Of a stretch of 64,000 bases of DNA, positions 32,306 to 43,544 are shown one piece after another. Each line of letters opens with the position of its first letter. The first letter of the stretch is position 1. The notes beneath the pieces were generated by a model. It saw only the letters and a program-made list of their open reading frames with translations, did not search any database and had not been told where the DNA came from. Source of the stretch: Cristatella mucedo. Lineage: Eukaryota > Bryozoa > Phylactolaemata > Cristatellidae. The stretch is from positions 5,103,001 to 5,167,000 of the forward strand of contig WPIO01000016.1 in NCBI GenBank assembly GCA_009760855.2, in the 5' to 3' direction. The position numbers and the translations under genes are program-made.

Positions 32306-32429
32306 GTCTAACACGTTTATCTTTTTAAATTCACCTACTTCCCGCCGTCCAGGTTAGTTTTGCATGGTTGGTCTAGCCTTCCGCAATAAATAAAGCAAAG
32401 TAAGGTTGATCACATGAGCAAAAATATGC

Positions 32430-32548
32430 CGGAAGGAGAAGTGCAGTGGTTGTGCGGAATCCCGCGGTGGGCGATTCTTTATTGCCGCTACCACCAGCGG
32501 TGGCGATAGCCGTAGAAGCTCTTCTGTCACTATACAAAAGTAGCTGCT
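32430..32548 (+). mobile_element. SINE-2 copy, 5'-short
   Basis: Shares GCGATAGCCGTAGAAGCTCT and TCTGTCACTATACAAAAG with SINE-2; the tRNA-like head is partly missing. Confidence 0.7.
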
Positions 32549-32596
32549 GAGTCAGCTAGCACTTTCTTTGTGCCAAACTTCCTGCGTATAAAGTGA

Positions 32597-32682
32597 TACC
32601 GGAAGCACGACCATCGATATCGGAAGCATGACCGTCGGTACCGAAAGCACGACCATCGATACCGGAAGCACGACCGTTGGGC
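32597..32682. repeat. 21-bp tandem repeat, four units
   Basis: Unit gaagcacgaccatcgataccg with few changes. Within a GC-rich stretch. Confidence 0.88.
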
Positions 32683-34286
32683 AGGCCAGCCAGCATTCCT
32701 GTTTCTCTCATTGGGTGGATCAGCAGCCAGCATTGCGCTTCCATCTTTCGATGGATCGGTCTGGCACTTCACACTTCACGCTAGCATAAGTTTCTCAATT
32801 AGCTCGATTTGCTTGCTCAATCGTTCGCTTTCGCTCGCGCGCGGTGCGAACGAGTACGACGGAGCGTCGCTCTGGGCGCTGGCAATGGAAAAAAAAGAGA
32901 AAGAAAGAAACTCAGCTCCGAACTTCGTTCAGACGTCTGCACGTTGCGCGCGCGTCATCTGCGGTAGCCGCACAAGGTCACCAATGCGAACCAGGCACGA
33001 ATGCAGGCTGTCATTCAGGCAAAGACAAAGTGCTGTGCAAGAGGAGGAGGAGGAGGTGGAGGATGGACGTCGCCGTCAGAGCGAAGCCGAGCGTTTCTCT
33101 GCATACTCGCCGCAAAAAGACCGCTCGGCGACCAAATGGTGAGCGATTATCGACTGCAAAGGCAGAAGGCAGCGAAGGAGAGACGAATGCGAAATTTAAA
33201 ACAACCGCTACGGCTACTCCCTTGTACGAAGCGCGTTAGTACGCCACTTCCGAGTGCAGGCGCGCGCGAACGGTTATGCAATCCTTTGAAAGCATCGTTT
33301 CTCCTCACGCCGAAGAGGAGGCCGCCGCCGCCGCCTGACGCAGAGCGTCGCGTCGCGCGGCATGGGAGTTCTCGTTGGACGGCTCAGGAGCTCTGGCATG
33401 GGAGCTCTCGTTGGCGTGCGGTCGGAAAGCTCTCGCGCTCAGCGAGTCGTCTCCGCGGCCCGCGCGCTTCGACATCGCGGGCTGACGCTCAGCGAGCGCA
33501 CAGAAGGCAACGTGAGGTTTCGGTTGAAGGGTGAGTACATGCTAAACTACGTTTAGCATGTCTATTAGCAGGGCATAGCATCGCCTCCCTCTGAGCGACT
33601 GAAGCGGAAATTTACAAAACCCAGTTGACACGTTGGTGTGCGCATGTCTGGCTGAAAGCGTCGAGACGCAAAGTGGAGGCTTAAGATGTCGCGAGGGTAG
33701 CGACAGCGGCCACCACCCCTAGCCGTTTGCTGTGAGCTACGAACGTGCCAAGCCAAGCCAAGATTGAGGATTTCTCCAAGATCGCGGCGCTCACTTCAAG
33801 TCGAGAGCTGCCGACGTCCAAGGGAACGAGTGAGTGCAAAACTGCGCTGGCTCATTGACAGTCACAACTCGATACGCTGCCGCTACGCGGCGAAATTGTT
33901 TAAAAAAACGCGCACAGACAGATCGGTATTACAGCGAGTCGCCAAGCTGGCGCCAGACGGGCCGCGACAGCGTCAGCGGCGTTCGCAGCGTCAGGTTACG
34001 TACCCGAGCGTTTTCGTCATGTGAAAAACGCCGCAAAAGGGTCCCGCGTCGTCGTGACTTCGCGAATTCCAAGGAACGGCGCCAATGTCGTAGTCGTCAG
34101 GCCGCTGCCTGGTCTCGTCGTCGATACTTGCGTTCGATCCGCGCAGCAGGCTAAGCGTCGTGCTCCCTAAGGGCGACACGTGCAGCATTGCAGGCGCCGT
34201 TCGCGCCAGCCTCGCTCCGGATACACCGCAAAGCCAGAACTACCGGCGGCGGCGCAGCAGCAGCAGCCGGACCGGCGCATGCGCGT

Positions 34287-34327
34287 GCGTCGGTCGCTCT
34301 TTTCCGGAAAGAAAGAGCGACCGACGC
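34287..34327. repeat. 15-bp inverted repeat (hairpin)
   Basis: Arms GCGTCGGTCGCTCTT and AAGAGCGACCGACGC separated by 11 bases. Confidence 0.9.
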
Positions 34328-34469
34328 AGCGAGGAGTCCGAAGTCTTAATGCCTGCAGCTGCGTGCGAGCGCCGCGATCGCCGCCATCTCACGACTGGCG
34401 GCGATCGGACGGCGGCGGCTCGCTCGGTCCGTTTTCGATTCGCTCGCGGCAGCGGTGGCGGCGGAGGCG

Positions 34470-34905
34470 CAATGGCGAAAAGGAAAGGGGAAGTACGTGC
34501 GAATGGCGGCGGCCCGCATCCGTACGGCCCGGGCCGGAAGCGCCAGTTCACTCGGGCCGAATTCGAAGCGAACAGCGGCTCATTTGTGTCTATAATAATA
34601 ATACTAATAATAATACATTTAATATAGCACCCTCAAAAAACGGTCTCTGTCTAGGGCACTTTACATTCGCTGCAAAGGTGTTTAAAAAGAAGGCAGAGGA
34701 AGAGACCTCTACTATGGATTCGACCGAGGCAGAGCGTTCAGATCGTCGGCGGAAGCGTGGCGCGCGAATTTACGAAGAAGAAGCCGCCACCTTCAATGGT
34801 GCGAAGGAGTGCCCGAACGAACAAGTTGGCAGACGATACAACTCGCTAAAAGACCGCTGGCCGGGGAGCGTTTTGAACAGGCAGGCAATGCCTGAGCTGC
34901 ATTAG
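34470..34905 (+). pseudogene. Possible gene fragment split by a LINE tail
   Basis: An open stretch beginning near MAKRKGEVRANGGG (34471) is interrupted by a reversed LINE-A tail (34592-34680). It is followed in another frame by a basic, charged peptide (AEEETSTMDSTEAERSDRRR, then VGRRYNSLKDRWPGS) ending with TAG near 34905. The second part faintly resembles a SANT/Myb-like helix set. Identity is uncertain and the two parts may be unrelated. Confidence 0.2.
34592..34680 (-). mobile_element. LINE-A tail-only fragment
   Basis: The AATAATAATACATTTAATAT and TCTAGGGCACTTTACATTCG blocks are the reversed LINE-A end, about 90 bp long. Confidence 0.75.
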
Positions 34906-35026
34906 CATAAAGGAAATAAGAAGAACGGTCGCCCTCATCCGGCAAGTTGTGCTAAAATTGCTGAGATTTTCCGACGCCGCCAGCGCCGCCAGCGCCGCCA
35001 GCGCTGCCGTCGCCACGAATGCCTAC

Positions 35027-35188
35027 CGCCGGCTTGCGGCTTCTGCAAGTTAACGTAGACGGCGTACTCAAGAAGTGCGTCATCCTCGCCGCTCTCCTGC
35101 GACGGGTCGCCGTCTTCGCCGAAGCTTCTAAAGGCGTGGTATGCAAAAGAGAGGATCTCCTTTGCGTATCGTCTTCCCACGATGTTTG
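35027..35188 (-). CDS. Plausible internal exon of an unrecognised gene
   Basis: Reverse strand: acceptor cattcgcttttcag before 35188 and donor gtaggc after 35027; 162 bp, open in phase 1. The peptide NIVGRRYAKEILSFAYHAFR continues with an acidic run (GEDGDPSQESGEDDALLEY) and AVYVNLQKPQAGG. Composition is that of a real protein, and the codons are GC-rich at third positions. No family is recognised. A 240-bp CT array (this strand) lies about 510 bp upstream. Confidence 0.45.
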
Positions 35189-35696
35189 CTGAAAAGCGAA
35201 TGCTCGTCTGTCAAGGCCTTGCGCATGCGCGCGCCAAAGTCGCCGCAAAGAGCAAGCGGCGGCGAGCGCGCCGGCTGCCGGGCTGGCCTGGCAGCCGCAG
35301 GACAGCTGCTTATTGGTTCCGACCGAGGTAAACGAGGTTTCTATTCGTTTTCCCAGCGGAGATAATTCACCAACGGGCCAAGAGGAGGGCGAGCGCAATC
35401 GGCTCCCGTGCGCCGCCGCGGCCAGGCGACTGCGTTGCCGCGGAGCAGCTCAGCGCGCGAAGCCGTCGCCTCTGATCGCGGCGAGCGCGACCAGCGCTCG
35501 CCGCGACGGTGAAGAAAAAATACTAACTTCTAACCTAAGGACGCATTTCTCCTCGTGCAGTCGATTCTCGCCTCTGTCCACGATAGCGGCATCGCGGCGG
35601 TCACCTTGCACGCCGCCACGTGAATGCGACGGTCCTGCGACCTGTAAGTGCCAAACAAACCTTCTGCACTCGCAGTCAAGTTGCAGACATGGGAAC

Positions 35697-35937
<241 letters not shown>

Positions 35938-36125
35938 CGAAAGAGAGACAGAGATCTATCGGACAGCCGGAGGCAGACGCCAGCGCCGGCTGTCCAACTG
36001 GCGCCGGAGTCGCATACGCTGCCGCTGCTGTGGCTTTATAATCCAGCAGCTGCGACGAGGCAGCTTTATAATTCAGCAGCTGAGAGGCTGCCTGGCGCGC
36101 ACTCTGCGCTCCATCCTCGAGGATA

Positions 36126-36150
36126 GAGTAGGAGCCTAGCGGCTCCTACT
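36126..36150. repeat. 10-bp inverted repeat
   Basis: AGTAGGAGCC and GGCTCCTACT with a 4-base loop. Confidence 0.85.
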
Positions 36151-36269
36151 GCCACCACTTCCTGCATCGCTTACTTCCGGCTCCCGGTCTGCAGCTGGCA
36201 GCGGCTGTGCTACCTGCTGCCACCAGTGCCTACGAGCTACCACTGCCACTGCCCGCACCTACGTGGCGG

Positions 36270-36478
36270 ACTGTGAATGCTGCCACTAACCACACTTGCA
36301 CGCTGACCCTGCGCATGTCACCCCTAACCATGTTATTCATTTTTGTTTGTTTATCATGCATGATATTACTCACCATTCAATCGCGTTTCCCTTTGCAGCA
36401 AATGTAAAGCGCCTACAAATAGATTGAGTTCTCTGAGGGCGTTTTATCAAGTGTATTATTGTTGTTATTATAGTTGTT
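36270..36478 (+). mobile_element. LINE-A 3'UTR fragment
   Basis: Collinear with the LINE-A 3'UTR from GCTGCCACTAACCACACTTG to the tail GAGTTCTCTGAGGGCG, ending in ATTATTGTTGTTATTA. Confidence 0.88.
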
Positions 36479-37484
36479 GCACTTTAACTATCTGAAGGTT
36501 CTGACTAGCCGGAGATCAGTCCATCAGCTCAGGATAATACCACAGTGGCTAAGTTGCCCAAAAAGCAAAGAATACCACTGGCGCATCATGCCTGAGACGC
36601 TCTAGGGCGGCAAATTGGGAGGGGCGAGAGAGACGAACTCAGCGCCTTCTATCCGGAAGGGCGCTCTGCGCAGGCGCATGCCGCCTAGCTCGTCTGAGCA
36701 GCCACTCTTTGCTGCTACGGAATTCACGCGATCGGGAGGCGCATTCTCGAAAGGGAGTGCTCTCCTCGCTTCTCTCGCTCCCCTCCGTCGGCGCTCGGAG
36801 AGCAGTCCCGCACGTTCAGTGTGCGAGGAGGAGGAGCGAGAGAAGCTGGCGACGGGCTAGCGCATCGATTGCAGGTTCCTAGACTTCCCAGCAGGCCGCA
36901 GTCGCCGTCGAACGGTAGGCGGCGAGCCCGAGAGCGAGGACTCACGTGAAAGGCACCCAATTTGGGCATTCGTTGAATGACGTAGCTGACAGCATGTCCG
37001 CGATGAAAGCGACCGCAGCGAAGCGCGGCAAGAGCATGCCTGTCCACGTCTCCGCCGAGGCCGTCGCAGCCGGCTATAGGCAGGCGCGGCCGGCGTCTGG
37101 CTCGGCTGCTGGCTGCGGCGTGGCGCTGAGCGTTCGCGCGCAAGCGTCGCGCGCCTCCTTAAAGATTGTGCAGGCGGCGCTGACGCGGCAAGCAACAGCT
37201 ATACAATCATTCGTTCTAATATTTTTATGTATACAGGGAGGTTCTCGAGAGGGATTCTTACAGCTCCGTCGATGGTCAGCAGCTTACGGATGCCACCTCC
37301 GAACGCCGCGGGTCACTTGGAAGTCGGGTCAGCGTGAAAGCATCAAGAGCCGAGGAGCTGATTGGCTGGATGGAGCTGATTGGAACTGATTGGCTGGATG
37401 GAGCCTCTCACAAGATTTATATTTCAGCTTCAAGGAAATGCGAGCGTGCGTCTCTCTCCCAGAGAATTTCGCTCGCTATATGGA

Positions 37485-37805
37485 TTATAATAATAATAAT
37501 ACACTTGATAAAGCACCCTCAGAGAACTCAATCTCTTTCTAATCGCTTTACATTTGCTGGAAGCAAGCACGATCGAATGGTGAGTGGTATCATGCTTGAT
37601 AAACAACAAGAATAACATGGTTAGGGGTGACGTGCACAGGGTTAGCATGCAAGCGCGGTTAGTAGCTGCATACAACAGTTTCAGGACGCAAAAGCACGTA
37701 AAGGACGAATCACAGGGACCCACTAAATGCTATCATGAATAGGTGTGCTTTCAATTTCTTTTTAAATGAGGTGAAGTCTGGGGTGTCGCGACGGAAGTCT
37801 GGAGC
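37485..37805 (-). mobile_element. LINE-A 3' fragment
   Basis: Reverse-strand tail (ATAATAATAATACACTTGAT), 3'UTR and the last ORF codons, truncated after about 320 bp. Confidence 0.88.
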
Positions 37806-38480
37806 GGATACTTCCTAATTTTTCTAACCGTTGTGGTTTTTATCGCCAGCTATGGCAGATTGGTCAGCACGTTAAAATTAATTCATTGTTTTCTGATAGC
37901 CACTGCAGGGATAACGTGCACGGGGTCATGCTATCTTGCCCTGTGCAGCTAACTAGGTGCAGTCCAAACTGAGGAGCGAAGTGTTGGCGCATCAACGCAG
38001 ACCAATTTATTTGAACTGGTGACAGCGAGGTAGGTGCAGGCTTAAATTTCATGTTGGGCCACAATTTCATATTTAAAAGAACTGCAAACTTTACTCGCCA
38101 GAACGGTTTGCCGATGACGCCCGCGCTGTGCGGTCCTGCGCTCGCACGCGAGGACAATACCGCACAGCGAGCGAGCGCGGGCAGGTCGAACCTCTCAGGC
38201 TCAGGAGTTAGGTTTGATCAAGAAATTATGCTCGCCGGTGCTATCCAAGTTCTGAGTGGCGAGACTCACTTTCAAATATCTTCCTTAAGACCGAATGCAA
38301 TGAAAGTATTCCGCTTAGGCCTGCTGCTGCCTCTAGTCGCTAATTTTAGCGACCCTTGCTTCTCAGATCGTGGCTCAGATTGCTATCCGAAGTCTCCGAG
38401 TTAAAGTGTGCCGGGAGTTGCATGCAGCTGTCTCAAAACGGTGAGACCAAATTCTCATTTACGCCGTGTCGCGTGAGATG
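37806..38480. other. No gene recognised
   Basis: Unique-looking sequence between LINE fragments; short open frames only, none with splice support. Confidence 0.4.
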
Positions 38481-38484
38481 GACC

Positions 38485-38622
38485 GCGATGTGGGTAACGA
38501 ATGCATGCGTACCGACAGCAGCTCCGGCTTTGAGCGCGCGATCTAAAAAAAACTCGTGCGTAAAACTTTAATAGTCTTTGTGGCTTCGTGGAGCTCCAGA
38601 GAGCGCTACATTCCGTTAAATT
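38485..38622 (+). mobile_element. LINE-B 3'-end fragment
   Basis: GTGGGTAACGAATGCATGCG, then TAATAGTCTTTGTGGCTTCG and TGGAGCTCCAG match the LINE-B end; it stops at ACATTCCGTTAAATT. Confidence 0.7.
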
Positions 38623-38624
38623 CC

Positions 38625-39765
38625 AGTTCTCTGCTTCGCCCTGAAACTTGAGGACCGGGACGTTCATTGGGAAAACTCCTCGTGGTCTTTTCATACCTTT
38701 CTCGAAGGCTGGCCCTTTGAGATTATCACTGTTATGCTATTATTATTAATTTTTTTTATAGTTATTCCTTCGAGAATCGCTTATTTTGGCATCTGAGATG
38801 CAGCTATGCCCTGCAGTCACACTAGGCTGGCAGATTAGCAGCAGAGATCAACATTTCTTATCTGGCACATGACTTGGATGACTCAACTTGAAAGCACAAG
38901 AATATAAATTGGAGACGGAAACTTGTTTGCAAATTTTCCGTTGGCCGCTTATCATAGGAAATGGCACCCCGAGGATACGACGGCGGCCAAAGTAGGACTC
39001 CTTGCGTGCCTACTAATAAGCGGTGGACAGTAACCATGGTAACCATGTTGGACAGCGGAGACAGTGGCAGACAGACTGTCTAGGGTGTAGGGATAGTGCA
39101 TCCGGTGGATCTGTGGCTGAAGGGACTACGCCCCAACCGAAGCTCCTGCCGGTCGTGCCCACTTTGCCGAGGACGCAAACTAGCTAACTCGTGGAGCCGT
39201 ATCCGGAAGCAGGCTGACTTTGGGAGCGGCTCGGTCGCCATGTTGGACAGGGAAGATTCCGATGCAAGGCCTCGAAGCGTTTCTCTGGAGGAGAGCTTGC
39301 ATAAATTCTCTCCTTAGATTGTTTCGATTTACTATTAGATTTCTTTAGATAATTTCTTTCTTTAGATTGAGCTAACTAGGCTTGTGGAGCGACTTCCCTT
39401 CATCGAGCTCATTCAAGTTTTAGAGTGTACGGAGAGTCCATCGCTCCTTAGATGGCGCTCATATCTACGCATGCGCCGAAGAGGAAATCAAACGCGTCGC
39501 GTGAAGTCTGCCGAGCGCAGCGGGGCAGCGCGCGGGCGTGCCGAAGCTGGCCGGGTGCTGCTCGGTGCTGTGAGCACTGAAAACGGAGAGCGCACAATTC
39601 GCGTTTGCGTGAACGCGCTTCCGGATGGCCTGCCTTTAGACGAGCTGATTTAAAAGAGTCGGGGACTGCTATATGGCAAAAAAGCGAGATATCGTGGTTT
39701 TAAAGCGAAATGTATTTAGCGTAGGTAGGAATCTCTATGCAAAGGTTCCGTAAGCTGCTCTTCAG
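38625..39765. other. No transposon recognised, one weak open stretch
   Basis: Apart from the uncertain open stretch at 39384-39653, nothing could be assigned. Confidence 0.35.
39384..39653 (+). CDS. Uncertain open stretch, possible exon
   Basis: An open reading frame of 89 codons begins near LVERLPFIELIQVLE and ends ALPDGLPLDELI before TAA. It is GC-rich in its second half and has balanced composition, but no convincing splice sites or relatives were seen. It could equally be chance. Confidence 0.15.
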   Translation: MERLPFIELIQVLECTESPSLLRWRSYLRMRRRGNQTRRVKSAERSGAARGRAEAGRVLLGAVSTENGERTIRVCVNALPDGLPLDELI

Positions 39766-39767
39766 AA

Positions 39768-39935
39768 AAAGTGGCACCGCACTGGTCTGGCTCAATGGTG
39801 GTGCTCGCCCCAACCAAGGTCAAGGTAAATGTATTGGATGGCCGAGATCGTGTGCTCGAGCCCCGTGGCATATGTGAAGCGCCCGAATAGAGATTAAGTT
39901 CTCGTAGGACTCAATATAAGTAAATAATATATATG
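39768..39935 (+). mobile_element. SINE-1 copy
   Basis: Head (CTGGTCTGGCTCAATGGTGG), B-box-like GTGCTCGAGCCCCG and tail AGAGATTAAGTTCTCGTAGG. Ends in an AT-rich run next to the R2-like element. Confidence 0.85.
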
Positions 39936-39959
39936 TAGTCTATTAAGTTTTTAAATAGT

Positions 39960-41065
39960 ATATATACATTAGCCGGCGATGCACTGCCCTGCCGGTCCTA
40001 GGTGTTGCTCGGGGGGGGGGCGTTTCGGAAATAGGGACCGAACGGCTTCCGAGCCAATAATGGCGTCGTAGACGCAGTGCCGCTTTATTTCCTTCCTCTC
40101 CGAGCGTAGGATGCCGAGGTCGGCTAGGTCCATGTCCAGCCATCATTGTTTGGCCACAAGCTGCCGAGAGCCCCGACCGCGAAGGGCCTCATCACCGGTA
40201 GCTAGCGGTCAGGAAAGACCGGGCAAAGGCTGCATATTTATCGGTCTTGTTTCGGGCCGCCACTATCAGAGCATCATCGCGGCCGTCAAACGACAGCGTC
40301 ACATCCACAATTATCAAATCAGTGCCATCGTTGATGACCAGGTCCGGCTTGAGAGCCAGACCACCGGCAAGCGGGAGGGTGCGGCCTGCCGACATGCAGT
40401 TGAGCGTGGTGGCCGGAAGAGCTCTGATTAGGCAGCCCAGAACGAGGTTTCGTCGGGCCGTAATTCCGTGCAGCATCGGCCGGAAGTGGCTCAGCACGTG
40501 GCAAACGGTCTCTGCCTCCATGCGGCATAGGCGGCAGGTCCCAGGGTATGCCCGACTCCTGGCAGCAGCTACAGGCAGTACGTCCAGGAGCGCTCTGTGC
40601 ACGAACCGCCAAGCCCGAAACGAAAGGCCAAGACTCGTGGTCAGAAATTGACTGGGTGGCAAATCTGTCAGTGGCCAGGCAGCGGCTGACCCTGCCCTGT
40701 GCAGGCTGGGCCGCCCAAGCACGGCCCTCCACGAGCCTGGCAAACTCTCACAGCTTCGTGATAATCACTCGCGGCACGACCCAGTGCTCAATGCAGTCAG
40801 GGTCAGTGGATACAGCCAGCACCTCAGGGCCAGCCAGCGATAGGCGACAGAAGAGCCGCTTGAGGCACTTACGACGTCCGATCACAGCGAGATCGGGCCA
40901 ACGCTGTTGCCAGGGCCGAGGCTGCTGGGCTCAGGTATCGCGATCGCTCCTCATCAGACGACGGCGTGGCATCCAAGCCGGCGATGGCTAGGTCGAGTCT
41001 GTGACGGGCTACTTGACGGACGAGCACAGCATGCGAATGCTTGCGCAGCACGTAGGATGGAGGCG
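39960..41065 (-). mobile_element. R2-like LINE, 5'-truncated, restriction-type endonuclease end
   Basis: Reverse strand 40743-40192 encodes the C-terminal part of an RLE-type non-LTR element (R2/R4/NeSL group). A zinc-knuckle-like CRLCRMEAETVCHVLSH is followed by the endonuclease signature KPDLVINDGTDLIIVDVTLS and ARNKTDKYAAFA. Upstream pieces in other frames (RHRLDLAIAGLDATPSSDEE, 41051-40869) show frameshifts, so it is inactive. The 5' side is cut off at a TG microsatellite, and the 3' side ends in an AT-rich stretch at about 39960. The last Cys of the CCHC knuckle appears lost. Confidence 0.8.
40192..40743 (-). pseudogene. C-terminal ORF of the R2-like element
   Basis: A 183-codon open frame with the zinc-knuckle-like motif in the middle and the PD..D..K endonuclease core at the end (PDLVI, VDVTLSF, KTDKY). 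In intact relatives the same protein has an upstream reverse transcriptase, which is missing here. The opposite strand is also open but has no motifs. Confidence 0.78.
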
Positions 41066-41072
41066 TTCCATT

Positions 41073-41123
<51 letters not shown>

Positions 41124-41217
41124 CTCTGTGTGTGTGCCTCTGTGTGTGTGCCTCTGTGTGTGTATGTGTGTGCCTGTGTGTGTGTATGTGTGCGCGCGCG
41201 TGTGTGTGTCTGTGTCT

Positions 41218-41262
<45 letters not shown>
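41073..41262. repeat. (TA)n/(TG)n microsatellite
   Basis: A TA run followed by about 165 bp of TG with CCTC and CG interruptions. Confidence 0.97.
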
Positions 41263-41265
<3 letters not shown>

Positions 41266-41497
41266 CTAAGGTAAGGTAAGGTAGTCGATGACTGACTGCT
41301 TTCCTAAGATAAATAGTTTCGGTTTATCAGTAGAAGGGTTAAAAAGACTTTTACAGAAGAGGAGCAGCTGCGCGAAGCTTCAATGCACTCCTCTGCATGT
41401 TGGACCACTGCGATGTATTTTTTATGGGATTAAGCAAGCCTGCCAGGCCGGAAGCATCTATCAGGGCTGAGCCTCAGGGAGGCGGTATCGGTTTCTT

Positions 41498-41925
41498 CCA
41501 ATAATAATAATAATAATAATGTACTTGATAAAGTGCCCTCAGAGAACTTAATCTCTTTCTAGGCGCTTTACATTTGCTGCAAAGGGAAATGCAATTAAAT
41601 GGTAAGTAAAATCATGCTTGAAAAACAAGCAAAATGAATAACAAGGTTAGGGGTGACATACACAGGGTCAGCATGCAAATGTGGTTAGTGGCAGCATGCA
41701 GTGTCAGCACGCATAAGCACGTGAAGGACGAATCACAGGGACCCACTAAATGCTGTCCTAAATAGGTGTGTTTTTAATTTCCTTTTAAATGTGGTCAGAT
41801 CAGGGGATGTTCTGACACAGTTCGGGAGGGAGTTCCAGGCTTTGAGAGAATACGAACTAAATGCATGGTCTCCAAAGGATTTGAGGTTTGTACGAGGTAT
41901 AAGGCGGTGTCCCGAGAACCTTCTG
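41498..41925 (-). mobile_element. LINE-A 3' fragment
   Basis: Reverse-strand (ATT)n tail, 3'UTR and ORF end up to the [11 protein letters not shown] region. Low divergence. Confidence 0.9.
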
Positions 41926-42084
41926 CGCAGAGATGCATGTACAGATACGTCAACGTCACGACTTGGACCCTCCCAAAAGCAGACAGAGCAATTTATTATA
42001 GAATCACAATAAAATATATAAATTCAGAATGTATCGTCCTTTGCAATCTGCAGTGTCGCGCTCAATCTGTTGCGTCACAAGCTA

Positions 42085-42140
42085 TTGAAGCCGAAGTTGA
42101 GGCCACTAACTATAGTTAGTGGCCTCAACTTCGGCTTCAA
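42085..42140. repeat. Perfect 56-bp palindrome
   Basis: The left arm starts TTGAAGCCGAAGTTGAGG and the right arm ends CCTCAACTTCGGCTTCAA; 28-bp arms with no spacer and no mismatch, centred at 42112/42113. Confidence 0.97.
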
Positions 42141-43255
42141 CAGTGATGACCTTGCTTCTCGTTGTTTATGAGCTGGGTGGCTCTCCATGGGCACACAGAA
42201 TCAGAGTCTTCTCCCTAGAAGGAGGCTGCCAGGGCTGTGGTTTGATTATATGCAGGCCGGTGCACAGCTGTGGTCCGCCTGTGATGTGGCATGGACACAG
42301 GCTGGTAACCCGTGGCCAGATGGTAGATTCACCATCAGGGTCGGCCGTTGCACAGTTGTGGTCCTCGATGAATCGTCGGGGTCAACCAGGGGGATTGGAG
42401 CGGTCGAGCAGGGGAGTCGAGTCAGAAAAGGGGGCGAAGGAAGCCGTGCGTCCTTCGGCTCCATGCCTTGTGCAATAAACTGTTGGCGTTGTTCATCGGC
42501 TGGCTCTCTGATGTGCGAACCAAACTACAAGTGCCTTACTAAAAGGTACCGCATCACTTTAATCGGTGTTAGCTAAAAGAGGCGTGCCGGGCGGTGCGCC
42601 TTCGACGCTCGCCGATCGATTCGGGGCGATCGAGTCTCCCTTAGAAAAGAGGCCCCCGTCAGGGGACTGAGAGGGCTGAGATATGCAGGTGCTCCGTGCA
42701 CCGTCCCCGCAGTGCCCTGCAGCCCTCTGCAGCCCTCTTCGCCCGTCTCTTGAGGAGGGGCCAAAAAATGCTCACTTAACCATCGGGTTAACAGACCACA
42801 TAGAAGGTTTGCCTGTGTACGTAGTTTGCAGGCTGTGAAACAACGAAAGCATGCGAGCAGGGTGAAGGCGACATTTTAGCATACGGTCCATTCACATACA
42901 CCGAAAGCCTGAAGCTCGCTCCAGACTTCGGTCACTGCACGCAGCGACTATTCATCGTATACGCCACAGCCAAGGACGACGCTTCCGCTTCCTCCCAGCA
43001 TCCTCGTCCCAGCTTTCTCGGCACGGCGGCCAGCTTGTCTTTTTTTGGCTCTATGGTCCTTGGCTTGCTTAACTGTGAACGGTTTAGTGCAAGTTAGAAA
43101 TCAGGGAGCCTTCTAGCTGGAGATCTGCAGTGGTTTTGTGTTTTGCATCTTGATCTGAGCTCGTTATTTGCGTGCATTTGCATTCTTGTCTAACCATGAC
43201 ATCTATCCATGTCATTAACCCTTGGTTAATGCTTCTCTTACAGCGAGTTGTAAAA
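42141..43255. other. Unassigned, with CAATAAA box
   Basis: The first 400 bp carry overlapping open frames and CAATAAACTG at 42472, reminiscent of an LTR or a 3' end. The rest shows nothing recognisable. Confidence 0.25.
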
Positions 43256-43261
43256 AAAGCC

Positions 43262-43445
43262 TATCTGATCTTACAGTCTCATTCAGATAGCTGCAGAAGA
43301 GCCTTAACGGCTATCACACCGCTTGCAATGGGGAATTAAGGATCGCCCACAGTAGGACTTGAACCCACGACCTGGGTCGTGAAGAGTGAGCGCAGAACCT
43401 CCTGGGCTAAGATCCAGAGCAAGCGTCTGGATACAAATTGTGTAC
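43262..43445 (-). mobile_element. SINE-2 copy, most complete
   Basis: On the reverse strand: tRNA-like A box (TTAGCCCAGGAGGTTCTGCG), B box GGGTTCAAGTCCTAC, then the body TGCAAGCGGTGTGATAGCCG and tail TTAAGGCTCTTCTGCAGCTA. It defines the family. Confidence 0.82.
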
Positions 43446-43544
43446 GCGTAGGGTACCAAACAAGCGACCTATTACTGCGGAGCTAATTAGCCAGGACGTT
43501 GTGCCGTGCTTTTGGAGATCATTTTTAGCTCCCACACTGAAATA

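Noticed and set aside
40247-40651. Open frame opposite the R2-like endonuclease ORF
   Set aside because: No recognisable motif; the - strand has the zinc-knuckle-like and endonuclease signatures.
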